Below, piece by piece: positions 11,177 to 23,723 of a stretch of 64,000 nucleotides of DNA. The DNA is from Sphaerolaimus hirsutus (lineage: Eukaryota > Nematoda > Chromadorea > Monhysterida > Sphaerolaimidae): positions 21,779,927 through 21,843,926 of the forward strand of contig OZ038451.1 of the NCBI GenBank assembly GCA_964036195.1, written 5' to 3'. The number at the start of each line of letters is the position of its first letter. The stretch's first letter is position 1. The notes under the pieces are model-generated. The model did no database searches and had not been told where the DNA came from. It was given only the letters and a program-made list of their open reading frames with translations. Position numbers and translations under genes: made by a program.

Positions 11177-11958
11177 TAGGGTTCAAACGATATGACTTTT
11201 CGATATCGATATTCGATATTCGATATTTTTTTCTGAAACTCGATATTCGATATCGATACGATATGGAACCTCGATATCGATATTCGATATTCGATATTGA
11301 AAAATGGTCGATATTCAATATTCGATATTTCAATATTTTCGATATTCGATATTGCGATTTGCTTTTGGTATAGCAAGGCATATTTCAAGTGACATATTGT
11401 ATTTTCATGTGGTTGCACGCATGGTTGATCATCTCTTTAGTTAAATGTGAATGGTACAAGTGATTTTAACAAGGTTTACATCACTCAAAAGTACAACATG
11501 TAGAAAAAAACATGATGAATCAATGTGTATCAGACAAATAACAATTGGTAGATATTACAGTTCATACTGATAACCTGATTGCTTAATGGCATGCTGCAAA
11601 AAATAGAATATCAGCATTTTCTGGCTTCAAATTTAGCACTCCAACAAAAATCACATTATAAGTACTGTACTTTTACTCATCTAATACAATTCTCAGATCA
11701 GATCAAGCACATCAGATCAATCATAAATATCTCAAAATGAAAATGATAACTTTTTTAGGCACACAATATAGGTTCGATATATCGAAAAAATGGTCGATAT
11801 TCGATATCGATATTCGATATTTTTTCAAAATTTTCGATATCGATATTCGATATTCGATATTTTTTCAAAATTTTCGATATCGATATTCGATATTCGATAT
11901 TAAAAAATGGTCGATATCCGATATTCGATATTCGATACGATATATCGTTTGAACCCTA
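11177..11958. mobile_element. hAT-like element with CGATATCGATATT arms
   Basis: It begins TAGGGTTCAAACGATAT and ends with its complement, inside a perfect 8-bp duplication TGTTGAAT (11169-11176, 11959-11966). The arms are near-satellite CGATATCGATATTCGATATT. The core is shared with 20834-22414. No ORF of its own. Confidence 0.88.
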
Positions 11959-12185
11959 TGTTGAATAATACCTTACTTTTGTAAGTTAATAATTTTACAC
12001 AGTTTTATCAAATATTGCTGTACTGATTAATTCCACCTAAAATGTTTTGACCTTATCTCCTGAAACCATTAAATGAAGTACACATTACAATTTAAAATAT
12101 TTTCATTTCTGTCTAGTATCTACTGTCTACTTTTTGTCATTTCTTCTCCTGCAACATTTCAAAGCACATCAATGTTCAATATTGA

Positions 12186-12624
12186 CAAGGACGTATCCAG
12201 GGGGGGGCGGGGGGGCTGCAGCCCCCCCCCTTCGTCCCCGGGGTCGGACCTGAAAAACACGGGGAAAATCAATTTTTGGTATAAATTTTAAGGTGTGGTG
12301 TAAAAATTTTTCGTCCTTTACACAGAGTTATTGTAAAAAATCGGCCCTGTAATCCCAATTCTGTATTAAATACACTAAGTGGCTGGGCTGTCGCTCTACA
12401 TATATGTAGACATATTTGCATATTATGTAATACGCGATTTTTGGCGCCAGCGCCAACGCCAATGGCGCCATGGCGTGGCGCCTACGAATAGCGCCAGCGC
12501 CATGGCACCATTCCCTCACTTTATAGGTAAAATTTTAGGGGGGCTGAGCCCCCCCCCCGTTCGCAGGGCTCCGTAAACAAGCAGCCTCCCCCCCCCCCGC
12601 TCAAAAATTCTGGATACGTCCCTG
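12186..12624. mobile_element. hAT-like element, CAAGGACGTATCCAG ends, G/C-run arms
   Basis: The inverted ends CAAGGACGTATCCAG / CTGGATACGTCCCTG are flanked by the 8-bp duplication AATATTGA (12178-12185, 12625-12632). It contains a small GGCGCC block at 12443-12506. Further copies are at 37750-38188 and 50830-51274. Confidence 0.85.
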
Positions 12625-14694
12625 AATATTGATGCAAGAAAGATCATTGTTAAAGTGTAACATATTGTATATGTAAACAAACAAAATTTTGTCAGTGTAT
12701 TTTTCCAAAGCTTAAAAAACAAGACAAAAAATGTGAAAAAGGACACACCCAATAAACACAAAATTTTTATTTAAATCTATATGAAATGACTGAAAATAAC
12801 TTATTGCAGTCCAATCTAGTTGTCACACATTTATTTCAATGTTGACAATTTAGTTAGGTTCTGAAAAAGTTGAGGAAAGCTTTTCAAATGAAGTACAGTG
12901 ATAAATCACTTTTTATATTGAAATAAATCATCCAAATCATTCCTCTAAAAACATGATTTATGTCTCTCCTAATGAGATGTTTGCATAAAGTAGATTTTCC
13001 CTTTTTCACATTTGAATAAATTTTATCAAATGAGCCATACTTTTAGAATTGACCTAGACCAAACAACATCAAACAACATGCACAATCGATGTTGCAGTAA
13101 TGAAAGTGTTGATAGCATTTCACAATATTGTTACAATTTAATAATGATCTATTGAACAAAAAATCCTATGTCAATTGTATACCCAAGATGTTGGCTGCAA
13201 TATCATTGCTTGGATCTTTGCTAATTGTTGAATTTTGCACTGGGATCAATCAAAATGGTCTTCGTGGTTAGTGCTGCATACTTCAGAAAAAAACTACCCA
13301 TTTGATTAAATGCAAACAGTGACATTAAATAAAACAGGGGTCAGGAACTCCTCTCACTGTGAAGCCAATTCAATATTGTATGTTGGTTTGTGCTGGACAG
13401 TTGATTGGACAGGCAAGAATTGGACAGAAGCCTGGGACACTTTCCACCTGGCAGACTCTGTGCACTTCTGGCAGCTGGCCATTGTACAAAGTGCACCTGT
13501 CAGACTTGCTGTCTTTGCATTCCTACAGGCATGATACGTTATACAAAATATAAAATAATGAATATGGTGCTGCTGACTGATCCAAGCTCACAAAAAAAAC
13601 CTTTGGAATTGATTGATTGGACATGGATCATTTGAACAAATAATAATCATTTTAACACAATAACACCTAATATTTAGTATGTACCACTTTAAAAACTGCT
13701 GATGAGAAGGTATTGCATGAGAATCAATTGAATCCCATACTTATATATTTATGATCCATGTTATGTAAGAATCATGTGTTGTGCTCAAACTTGATATGGT
13801 AGTCATGTGATACTGACAAAAACTCTCAAAAGCCTGGAAATGCTGAACATTGTGAACACAAAATAACTTTATCTGTAAAATGGCACACTTACATGATGTT
13901 AAAAACAATGAAAAAAAAGTGAATCAGTGAATGGATCCTTAATTATACCAACTTAGTGAATACTTACATGAAACAATATATTTACCCCAAAAGTGTAGAA
14001 TTTCAATGAGACACAGCAGATCAGGGTGGCCTTGCACAGAAACACCACTGACTTACTTGGATACACATACAGAGATAATTATGTTGGATGGCAGTGGCAT
14101 TCAAAGGATGAGAGTCATTTTCTAACAGTCCCTGATCAACAAATTCAAGATGCCTGGCAGACACAAGACTATACAATGCATGAGCCAGTTGACAGGCCAT
14201 CCGATAAGTGTAGAAAGTGTAAACTAGATTATTATTTGATTTTATGGAACTTGATCACTGATGGTTGATGTATTACACTTGTTACCCAAAACTGGTCCCA
14301 GTCACAAAAACTTTTATGGCATTTGGCAATGTATGAGCCATTTTTTAAAGTATCTGGTATATTGATGAAGTTGAAAATAATCATAATGAAAAACTTTATT
14401 ATTCAAGTAGAGCACCATACAAAAGTGCAAGGACATCAGTCATAATTTTATGCTAAGTGTGTAATAAAATGTTCAACTGAATTGTCAAACAAGAGGGAAT
14501 CAGGGACACTGTTTGGAGGCATGCTGCACTCAACACCAGATGAAGCCCTCCTCCCAAGTCTCTACATGTATGGTTGGTCTCTTCAACCATTCCGATCACT
14601 TCAGAGCAACTGCACTCTACAAACTAAATTTCAGAACCAACTTCAAGGCAACTTCAAACAAATTTTGCTTGTCATCCCTGTAAGGCTGTGTCAG
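12625..14694 (+). other. possible upstream exons of the PAN/CCP gene (unresolved)
   Basis: Two stretches have higher coding look than their surroundings: about 13333-13530 and about 14015-14205. Each has splice-like borders, but several frames are open and I cannot choose one. A frame at 12073-12187 starts with a signal-peptide-like MKYTLQFKIFSFLSS and is interrupted by the element at 12186; its link to the downstream gene is speculative. Confidence 0.25.
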
Positions 14695-16952
14695 AGTCCA
14701 CTTTGTCAGTGCATGAGAACACAGCACATGGCATGTGCATGCAGAAGTGCAGCCAGCTGCCCCTGTGTGCTGCTTACAGCCAGCAAGCCACCAAATGCAC
14801 CCTGCATGGCTTGGGTTTCTCTGCCGACTGCACAGTAGAACAACACAGGGCAGTCAAGTTCTGCCAGAAAGTTCCTGAAGTTAAAGGTGAATATTTTATC
14901 AACATTATAAACAGATTGATGCATGTTGATTTTCATTTTATGAGCCATACAAAGGTTGCATTGTGCCTCCATTGGGTTCAAATGTGGTTATACAATCTGG
15001 TGCATATGGTGTATATGATCAGGTAAAACAATGATGTGCATAGTTTTGAACTTCGGGTTGTTTCCAGATGCAGAACTTTGTATCCTTTGAGTTTTTATTG
15101 AGCAAATCACTTGGTTGATACTTTGATATTTACCCCCACCATGAAATAAAAAAATAAGGGGACTCAACACTATTTATTAACGCACTTAACATGGCACATT
15201 TTTGGTTGTGGAAATAAGATCAAAAGTGACAAGGGAAAGTTGCTTGGCACCACAACAAAACCCAATTGGGAGTGGAATTTCAGTGTGTCAAGCAGATATG
15301 ACCTGGAGTCTACCCATGACAGCTGAGAGATTCTGTGCTGCAGGTGATATTTGAGTGAACACAAACAAAATATTTTGTGAGTCAACTGATTGTTTGTACT
15401 TTGCCTTCACAGCATGTGAAGAGGTGAATGATGATCCAGGAAATGTGTATGAAACTCCTCTAATGCTAACTGCTGATGGGGTTGATTACTATAGACAAGG
15501 TTAGAGGATCACACCCAGAATATGTTCAGATTTGCCATATGAGATGGAACACAAACTCACTCACAACTTATAGGTACTCATGTGGAAATGAATTGTAGTT
15601 ATGACAAATTATACCACAGCAAGTATGGCACACTGGATTATATGTTAACAACAGTTGTGTGTGGTGCTGATAGCCAGTGGATACCACCAGGCACATGCAT
15701 GCCACATAGTTTGTTTTTATGTTGTTTGATTTTGTCATTACACAGCAAAAACAGTGCTGGTGATCTGCCATGATCTGCAAAGAAGTGGCTTCAACAACTT
15801 AATGTATAATATTGACAAACACTAAAGATGTAAAAAATATGTTATGTAATTTGTGATGTGTTATCAGCGGGACACTTCATGAGCACTTAATTTGCCATGT
15901 TATTTGACTGGTACAAAAATGTTTTATCAAACACAGTTTGTCCACATGAGCAGCCTGCTGATGAACTTTCCACACTGAAATTCTGGGATACTTATGTCAC
16001 ACTTTCAGATCACCCAGTCCTTGCAGATGGGGACTATTCTCTGGTCAGTTATTACACTGCAACTTGTCACAGAACACTCCAATTCATAATGTTTTGTATA
16101 CCAGCTGGGCCATAATGCCACTCAGAGATGTGTAGATTATTATGCAATTGATGGAAACCACACAGTGAGGGAGACTATTGTATCCTGTCAGCCTGGTGGA
16201 ATCTGGGTACTCAAACCTTGTATTCAAGTTGGTAAGTCAATAATCTGTATGACACCTGGCGCCAGTTCCGCAAGTGGAGAAGTGAGAAGTGAAATGGCGA
16301 AAGAGAAGTGAAAGAGCAAGGGAATGGGCAAAAGTGTAGTAAAAAAGTAATTACACTTTACTTTGCCATTTTACTTCTCAATTCACTTCGCTTTTGCCAT
16401 TTCAGTTCTCAGCTTTCCACTTGTGGAACTGGCCCCTGGTGCACTCTGGAATCATGGAGTGCATTTTAACTAGTGCTCCCATCTATTCTTGACAAGTTAG
16501 GTATATAAAAAAAATACCTATATATAATACATACCTAAATATGTACCTTTAAAGCAAGGATATTTCATTGGTTGCTTTGGAAACTGCTGGTTTGCACAAG
16601 TCTGTGGAATCTGTCATAATTGGAGTGCATGACTCAAATAGTTCTATGGCTGGACAGTCTTCTTAATTAAATATGACTACTTTTATAATTTTAAAATTTT
16701 CAGATCCACTTCTTACACTCGTTGTCTATTGACTCATGGGTATCCCCTTACACAGTCTTTCAAACTCTGAACAAGCTTCATCAAAAACTGCCTTGCATTT
16801 TCAGAGGCATTTTATCCAGATCCACGTTGGCTGCAAGGGCAAAGGATCAACACCTGGCTCTGTGAGGGTGACCCATGTGGAGGTCCCTCCGAGGCGGCGA
16901 GACGTTTCTGCACAGAGATGGGTCATGCAAAGGCTGTTGAGGTGGAAACATG
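14695..16952 (+). CDS. extracellular PAN plus sushi (CCP) protein, partial gene model
   Basis: Exons that join in frame: 14695-14886, 15413-15499, 15574-15708, 15937-16043, 16105-16231, 16805-16952. Most junctions are phase 1, as is usual for extracellular modules. The first exon is PAN/apple-like (CMQKC...LPLCAAY...KCTL...DC). Exons 2-3 and 4-5 each make one sushi module with four cysteines (CEEV, NCSY, VVCG, GTC; then CPHE, QRC, VSC, KPC) and the terminal G/Q-W pattern before the last cysteine. In each module an intron falls just before the second cysteine. The last exon encodes a cysteine-rich segment (RINTWLCEGDPCGGPSEAA, then RRFC) I cannot name. Such proteins are secreted or on the cell surface; the ligand is unknown. 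The 5' end, and the 3' end (perhaps 17271-17312), are unresolved. Confidence 0.65.
16255..16440. repeat. short palindromic element with GGCCAGTTCC ends
   Basis: The left arm GGCGCCAGTTCCGCAAGTGG pairs with the right arm ending CCACTTGTGGAACTGGCCCC; inner arms are AAGTGAAATGGCGAAAG-like. It lies in the last intron of the PAN/CCP model. A related palindrome occurs at about 60395-60545. Confidence 0.65.
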
Positions 16953-17312
16953 GTTTGTACTTTGAATTTATAGTTTAAATGATAATTTGAACAATGTGAT
17001 GGAAAATTTACTTGGTTGTCATCAAATCATGCACTAACAGACACCATTCCAAGCTAATCACGCACCCACACAGGGCCATAAATGACAACACTTACCGGCT
17101 TAATGACAAGACATGGTGTATTGCTACTACATCCAATAAATGTCCCAGGATATATAGTGTAAAATGTGCTTTTTACCAGTGACTTTTTTACGCTGAGCAA
17201 ATTTGGATGAAAAAATGGCCACGATGTTTGGTGATGCATGTTTGATGATTTTGGCAATTTTGAATTGCAGGAGGCACAGTGCCTATTTGTCTCATAAGTT
17301 TTTCACATAGTT

Positions 17313-18089
17313 AAAAATCATCCATTTAGCTTTAGCTATAGAGATTCTGCATACATGTGTGACATTAAACTAGGTAGAAATGAAGTTTCAAACATCTATA
17401 ACTTTTCAGTGACAGGTACAAATTATCTGCAATTTGACTGCATGTGTGTACACTTGTGTGACATGTTTGACAAGTAGTATGTATACTTCACTGGCAGATA
17501 TAAAACTTTTACTCTGAATTATGGAACTTTTACACATTTTTTGTTCTCAGAGCACGGCCGTATAAGTCGGCAGACATGATACTATACAATGAGTCGCATG
17601 ATGTCATATCATGCACGCTGTATCCAACCCGTAGAACTCGTTTTGGTGACTCGTGCTTACGCTTATATGAACACCTTTAAAAGTCTCAGATTTAAAAGTT
17701 TAAATCTCAAATGCCCTGTAAAATGCAAAATGACCAGTAATATGTATAAGTGAGCAAAATTTGACATTTCCCAGGGCATTTTACATTACTTTTGGCACTA
17801 TAAATAAAAATTTCGACATTTTACACCAGAGCCCTGAGAATACATGTATTAAAAACATTTCGCCCTAAGAATACATGCATAAAAACATTTCCTATAAAAA
17901 AGCAGACTGTAAATGAACAGAAAAATCATGATCCAGGGTAGGTAGAAAAACGGACGAACAGAACTTGCAGAGGCAAGCAGACAAAGAGGCATTACGCATA
18001 AACCCATCGGAAAATCCTACAGTACTTCTGTGGCAAGGCTTTTGGAATGTTGCCAAAATATCGTCGTAAGGCAAGGGATGTGGCACATA
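17313..18089. other. no gene seen; one CCTGTAAAATG palindrome
   Basis: About 17705-17800 holds a copy of the short inverted repeat CCCTGTAAAATG ... CAGGGCATTTTACAT that recurs at 45272, 53283, 57230 and 63340. The rest is unassigned. Confidence 0.4.
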
Positions 18090-20035
18090 AACAGGGGACA
18101 CGCCAGGTCCGCCACCCAAATCCTGAGTCGGTGCCGGACGCCATATCTCCAGTTGTAGTGGGGGGATTTTTTCAAAATTTTGAGGTTATATACTAGACAT
18201 CCCCCCACTACTATATACGGGCTGGGGAAGGTCGGCGATCCACCTGAGTGTGGGTCGCCGTATACATTAATAGTTTTTTTTGAAAAAATCGCTGTCCACG
18301 CGAGGTCCGCCACCGCTTGTTTTTTTCATAAAACGGGCTGCCAAACTAAAACTGTTGGGGGGAATTGATCGAAATTTTGAGGGGGTGTACACGACACCTC
18401 CCACTACTTTTCACGGAAAGTTGAGCCCCCTGGCGACCCCCCTGAGAGTGGACCGCTGGAAAATATAATGATATTTTTGAGAATTCGCTGTCCAGGTTTG
18501 GCACTGGACAGCAAAAAAAAAAAAATTACATTTCGGCGGACATTTCACCCTACAAAATCGGAGAGTTAGAATTCGCTCGTGAATAGAGCGAACAACGAAA
18601 CTTGTGTCCCACGCGGACGCTAGAAATTGAAAAAGAAAATCATATTAAAAGAAAAATGGACGTTTCGCTGCGTCCGTGCGTGCCACGCCCTAATTATCTA
18701 CTAGTTATCTACATTCTCGTAAAGAATTTGACGGTTCAAACTACCGTTTTACCGTTCATACTACCGTTTTTGTTTTTATTTTATTTTTCATTCATTGGCT
18801 CCGTTCCAACAAAAGAGAACTTGGCAGCCGGCCAAAATTTCGAAATCCGCTATTAATATGAATAAAATAGGCTCACAATAGCTATATAACCATGTATATA
18901 AACAAAAATAGCGATTATGAAGGTGGAAATTGGCAAAGCGAAGCAAATTTTAACGATTTTTAGCTAACTTTCAGTTTTCACTCTCATTTGTACAACTGGT
19001 AACTGGGATAAGGGCCAAGTTTTCATACGTGACCCGATCTATTCCAATCGTTAAAATATTGCGTCACAACTCACAATACCTAATGCCGTCCCGTCATGCA
19101 CTCTCCACTGGAGAGATTGACGCAAATGTTTGTAGGGCGATACGTCTGCCGACTTTACACACTTTTAAAGCTGGTTTATGATGCCTTCTAGGAGATGATT
19201 TAAGGTAAAAATTCGCGTAAACAACATTGCCCCAAAAATCAACCATGGAGGAGATTTGATGGGGTCACTGTAATGATGTCATCGATGACATCATTCCAGG
19301 AACAAAATTCACCTTGTGGGACAGCTTTTGTATTGACCCCCATCAAATCTCCTCCATGGTTGATTTTTAGGGTAATGTTGTTAACTCAAATTTTTACCTT
19401 AAATCATCTCCTAGAAGGCATCGTAAACCAGCTTTAAAAGTGTTTATTAAAGACTTGACTTAAATCGAAATTTAATCTGGAACTTGTGTATGGGTGTCAA
19501 ATACACTTTCGAACCAGATCAAATTTTCGTTTTAAAATTTGCTTTTTGAATACACACTTTTTACAGTGGTATACATTGTCCTCCAAGGGACGTTCTTATG
19601 TAATTTTTATTTTTGCTGTCCAGTGCCAAACCTGGACAGCGAATTCTCAAAAATATCATTTTATTTTCCAGCGGTCCACTCTCAGGGGGGTCGCCAGGGG
19701 GCTCAACCTTCCGTGAAAAGTAGTGGGGGTGTCGTGTACACCCCCTCAAAATTTCGATCAATTACCCCCAACAGTTTTAGTTTGGCAGCCCGTTTTATCA
19801 AAAAAACAAGGGGTGGCGGACCTCGCGTGGACAGCGATTTTTTCAAAAAAAACTATTCATGTATACGGCGACCCACACTCAGGTGGGTCACCGACCTTCC
19901 CCAGCCCGTATATAGTAGTGGGTGGGTTTCGAGTATATGCCCTCAAAATTTCGAATAAATCCCCCACTACAACTGGAGATATGGCGTCCGGCACCGACTC
20001 AGAATTTGGGTGGCGGACCTGGCGTGTCCCCTGTT
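18090..20035. mobile_element. TA-flanked element with about 425-bp terminal inverted repeats
   Basis: The arms are 18090-18513 and about 19616-20035, near-perfect complements starting AACAGGGGACACGCCAGG, with TA outside both ends. The 1.1-kb spacer has no transposase ORF but contains a second palindrome (19155-19445). A different element with related ends (AACAC...) is at 60559-61883. Confidence 0.8.
19155..19445. repeat. inner palindrome inside the long-TIR element
   Basis: About 115-bp arms (ACTTTTAAAGCTGGTTTA ... ATTTGATGGGGTCA and its complement) surround a loop of about 50 bases. It may be an independent foldback insertion. Confidence 0.7.
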
Positions 20036-20454
20036 TACAATAAAAGTATGATCACTGCAAGCGCATTGTGAAAATTCAACTGTGCACTTTCACACGAATA
20101 CAAAAACCCAAAACCGGCTAAAATGTACGAGCCGTCACAGCAGCGCGAGAGTACTACAACAAAAGAAGGGTTACGATCAAATACCGTTTTGTCGGCATGC
20201 ACGTTTTTTCCGTTACATTCAGCCCGGAAAAATGGGTAGCGAGATTCAAGTGCGACAACATTTTTCGGCACACGGAACGATGTCAAATATGAATATATAT
20301 ATATATATATACGCAAACGTAAGCTTCAAACATCGCTAATTCATCAGCGCTGGCTTATTCGGCATATGACATTTAGAATAATGGTAATTGTACACCGCTA
20401 AGGGCACCCTTTTTCGGGAAAAAATTGTACATCGCAAATTTTTTCGACAAATTG

Positions 20455-20724
20455 TTAATATTTAAAATTGTTCACCGCAAAGCATTTGTCTGGCGGTATA
20501 TTTACAACTGGAAAACTTGTGGCCTGTACTCGGCTGCCACCCGCAAAGACATCGCCAGTTCCATTTATCGCGGCGCTGATGTTTTCCAGCGTTGTCTGGT
20601 TGATCCGCTTGCTCAGAGGTCCAGGGTTTTCATTTGGCAGCGTGCCAAATTTATGTCCTTTCGACGTCGCTTGAGTCAAACTCGTGAGTTTCGTTACCTT
20701 TATTCTCCTAACTCCACTCTTCAA
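20455..20724 (-). CDS. candidate exon, unassigned, strand uncertain
   Basis: The minus-strand frame is open for 89 codons with balanced, hydrophilic composition (NQTTLENISAAINGTGDVF). The plus strand is also open in two frames here, so strand and reality are unsure. Base composition is less AT-rich than the flanks. No family recognised. Confidence 0.25.
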   Translation of the reverse strand: MKSGVRRIKVTKLTSLTQATSKGHKFGTLPNENPGPLSKRINQTTLENISAAINGTGDVFAGGSRVQATSFPVVNIPPDKCFAVNNFKY

Positions 20725-20833
20725 TTGAAGCGAGTTCCAAGGGTTTAAGTTTTACATTTTGTTGTGGTTGGAACCTTTCGATTTCTCGATGACTCCATTT
20801 TTGCGTTGGGTGTCCCTCATGTGCGCTCTCGAT

Positions 20834-22414
20834 TAGGGTTCAAACGATATGACTTTTCGATATCGATATTCGATATTTTTTCAAAATTTTCGATATCGAT
20901 ATTCGATATTCGATATTTTTTTCTGAAACTCGATATTCGATATCGGTACGATATGGAACCTCGATATCGATATTCGATATTGAAAACTTGTCGATATTCG
21001 ATATTTCGATATTTTCGATATTCGATATTGCGATATGCTTTTGGTATAGCAAGGCATATTTCAAGTGGCATATTGTACTTTCATGTGGTTGCACACATGT
21101 TTAATCATCTCTTTACTGAAATTTGAATGGTGCAAGTGATTTTAACAAGTTTTACATCACTCAATGGTAGAAAATAGAAGAAAAACATGATGAATCAAAG
21201 GTGCACCGCACACTCAAAATTTACAAGGGCGGTTCAAACGTTTTTGAGTTCCGCCAAGGCAGAACTCCAAGGGCAGTTTGAACATTTTTATTTAGGAAAA
21301 ATGTGGCATTTTTAGGACATTCGGATGAAATTCACACGAATCCGGATGAATTCACACAGTTTTTGTCCATTTGCATATCATAACAAAACGTTTCAAAAAC
21401 ATTGGGACACTTTCAATTCCACCCTTGACTTAAGAGATACGCCCTTTAGAGAAAGTTGTTACGAGAAACACATCTTATTTATCTTACCAAACATATTTGT
21501 GAAAAAAATTTTAGGCTTTGTCTTCAAAAATGAATAGAGAATTTTTTTGTAATATCCACTTGTTTAAAAGATATTGAAGTTCACCGTGTGGCATATTTGT
21601 GTAAACCGAAACTGAATTCCACCCTCTAGAAAGTGTCCGAATGTTTTCTTGCCTAGATAGCGCACTGCACACTCAAAATTGTCAAGGGCGGTTCGGACGT
21701 TTTTGCATTGCACACTCAAAATTGTCAAGGGCGGTTCGGACGTTTTTGCATTCCACCAAGGCGGAATTCCAAGGGCGGTTCAGACACTTTGCACTTTCCT
21801 ACCTGTCTGAAATAATTCCGCCCATGCACAATCCGGGGCAATTCCGCCATCGTGCAAAGTGTTCGAACGTTTCATGTGCAGAATTGAAATCGAGGGCAGT
21901 TCAAACGTTTTTTGATTCCGCCCCCGTTTTTAATTCCGCCCTTTTGAATTCCGCCCTTGAAAAAGTGTTTGAACTGCAACTGAAAATTTGAGTGTGCCGT
22001 GCAACAAAGTGTATCAGACAAATAACAATTGGTAGATATTACAGTTCATCCTAACCTGATTGCTTAAGGGCATGTTGCAAAAAAAGTATATCAGCGTTTT
22101 CTGGCTTCAAATTTAGCATTCCAACAACAATGACATTATAAATACTGTACTTTTACTCATCAAATACAATACTATAAGCACATCAGATCAACCATAAACA
22201 TCTCAAAATGAAAATGAAAAGTAAATTTGGGGACACAATACAGGTTCGATATATCGAGAAAAAAAATGGTCGATATTCGATATTTTTTCAAAATTTTCGA
22301 TATCGATATTCGATATTTTTTCAAAATTTTCGATATCGATATTTGATATTCGATATTAAAAAATGGTCGATATCCGATATTCGATATTCGATACGATATA
22401 TCGTTTGAACCCTA
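20834..22414. mobile_element. hAT-like element with CGATATCG arms, second copy, carrying an insertion
   Basis: Ends as at 11177-11958 (TAGGGTTCAAACGATAT), with the 8-bp duplication CTCTCGAT (20826-20833, 22415-22422). About 50 bp of outer flank (TTTCTCGATGACTCC...) is also repeated on both sides, so the target was probably a tandem duplicate. The core is interrupted at 21201-22004. Confidence 0.85.
21201..22004. mobile_element. nested element with TGCACSGCACACTCAAA ends
   Basis: The ends GTGCACCGCACACTCAAAAT and the inverse of TTGCACGGCACACTCAAAT are flanked by CAAAG (21196-21200, 22005-22009). The sister copy at 11177 has a single CAATG there, giving an empty-site comparison that supports a 5-bp duplication. 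The interior repeats CAAGGGCGGTTCRRACG and CCGCCAAGGCGGAATTCC-like units. No ORF recognised. Confidence 0.75.
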
Positions 22415-22578
22415 CTCTCGATTTCTCGATGACTCCATTTTTGCGTTGGGTGTCCCTCATGTGCGCTATCGACTTACAAAGTTGTTTTAGGCACCGTGAC
22501 ACCTGAATACATTTGTTCCTGACTCCTAGACTCAAAGAAACCTGAAACCTCCCGCACTAAATCACTTCTACATTGCAG

Positions 22579-22724
22579 GTATCTGACTGCCGACGGCGAC
22601 TTAACCATCGTTGTTGCTCGATGGCCTCCACTTGACATTATAAAGCTCACCCCACGGTTTGTGGTGCATTGCGTTCAAACGGGATTTGTTTCTCGCTATG
22701 TTCACGGCGTATTTTCACAGTGCG
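22579..22724 (+). CDS. candidate exon, unassigned
   Basis: Acceptor ...CATTGCAG before 22579 and a possible donor GTTTGC after 22724 bound an open frame reading YLTADGDLTIVVARWPPLD...FSQCG. It looks like coding sequence but matches no family I recognise. A hAT-like element sits 16 bp downstream. Confidence 0.3.
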
Positions 22725-22740
22725 GTTTGCGATTCGGGAC

Positions 22741-23596
22741 TAGGGTTGGAAAAAAACGTTTTTTTCAACTGTTTTTTATTAAAAACAAACGTTTTTTTAA
22801 AGCTCCCAGATAGGCCTTGTGCCAACATATATAGGTACCGTGTTTGCTTGAATAATCCCGATGGGGGATTATTATTTCGTCAAACTTTTCAAGCATGTTT
22901 GTATCAAAAAGTGTCACGAAAGATGCTTTATCAACACAATGTGCCATTTTGGTTCAAAGTGGGCAAAAGAAATTGATCAACTCTCTTAAGGGGGGATTAT
23001 TCAAGGGGGAGGGTTATTTTACTAGGGACTGGTCTTACAGGGGGGAACTATTCACGCAAATACGGTATATCAGACAAGTGACAATACTCTGTGATGTTAT
23101 ACATAACCATATAATGGCTGTGGAGCCATGGGATAGCATTATAAGTGGTTATTTGCGCCAAAAATGTCCATTTTTTGTCGACATGGTCATATATCGCCTT
23201 ATAGTCGAATGTTTGTGACTTCAAGTGAAGTTTGGCATGGAATAGTGATCAAACAGAGTTATAAAAGGAGGTTGTTACTTTGGGAGTGATCTTACACACT
23301 GTGGAGGTACATGGAAGCAAATTACCTGAATATTATATACTGCAGCAACATATTTATGATGGCTTATTAACCCATGGTAGCACATATAAATGGATGCTTT
23401 GATTCTAAAAATGCCACAAAACCAATGAAAACAACCACCAATGTCAATTTGTGTGTGAAATTGCGCGCTTGCGCGCAAAATTTTTGCAAAATACCTAGTG
23501 CTTAGTACTAAAAATTTCGACCGATGTTTAAAAAAAAACGTTTCGGACCTCGTGTTTTTTATAAAAAACGTTTAGAATAAACATCGTCCAACCCAA
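22741..23596. mobile_element. hAT-like element, AAAAACGTTTTT arms, second copy with a nested TA element
   Basis: Same family as 4542-5203, with the 8-bp duplication TTCGGGAC (22733-22740, 23597-23604). It is interrupted by 22838-23065. Confidence 0.85.
22838..23065. mobile_element. TA-flanked MITE nested in a hAT-like element
   Basis: The ends CCGTGTTTGCTTGAATAAT and ...GCAAATACGG are flanked by TA. The uninterrupted sister copy (TATATAGGTATATCAGAC near 4640) shows the single-TA empty site. Confidence 0.85.
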
Positions 23597-23723
23597 TTCG
23601 GGACTCGCGTATTTTAATTCGTCCATGTTGTCTAGTCGAAGTGCTGTTTTCACTGTATTGTTGTATTTAGTATACTCGACGGACGGCAGAGTATGCTCAG
23701 AATCCTACCATATGTCACTGAAT

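Noticed and set aside
11122..11418. ORFs rich in R-Y-S-I-F-D in CGATATCG arrays (also near 20830, 22210, 24380, 25000, 35350)
   Set aside because: They are translations of transposon arm repeats.
12073..12187. Signal-peptide-like ORF as first exon of the PAN/CCP gene
   Set aside because: Suggestive hydrophobic start, but it runs into a transposon, has no clear donor and lies 2.5 kb upstream; not supportable as a feature.
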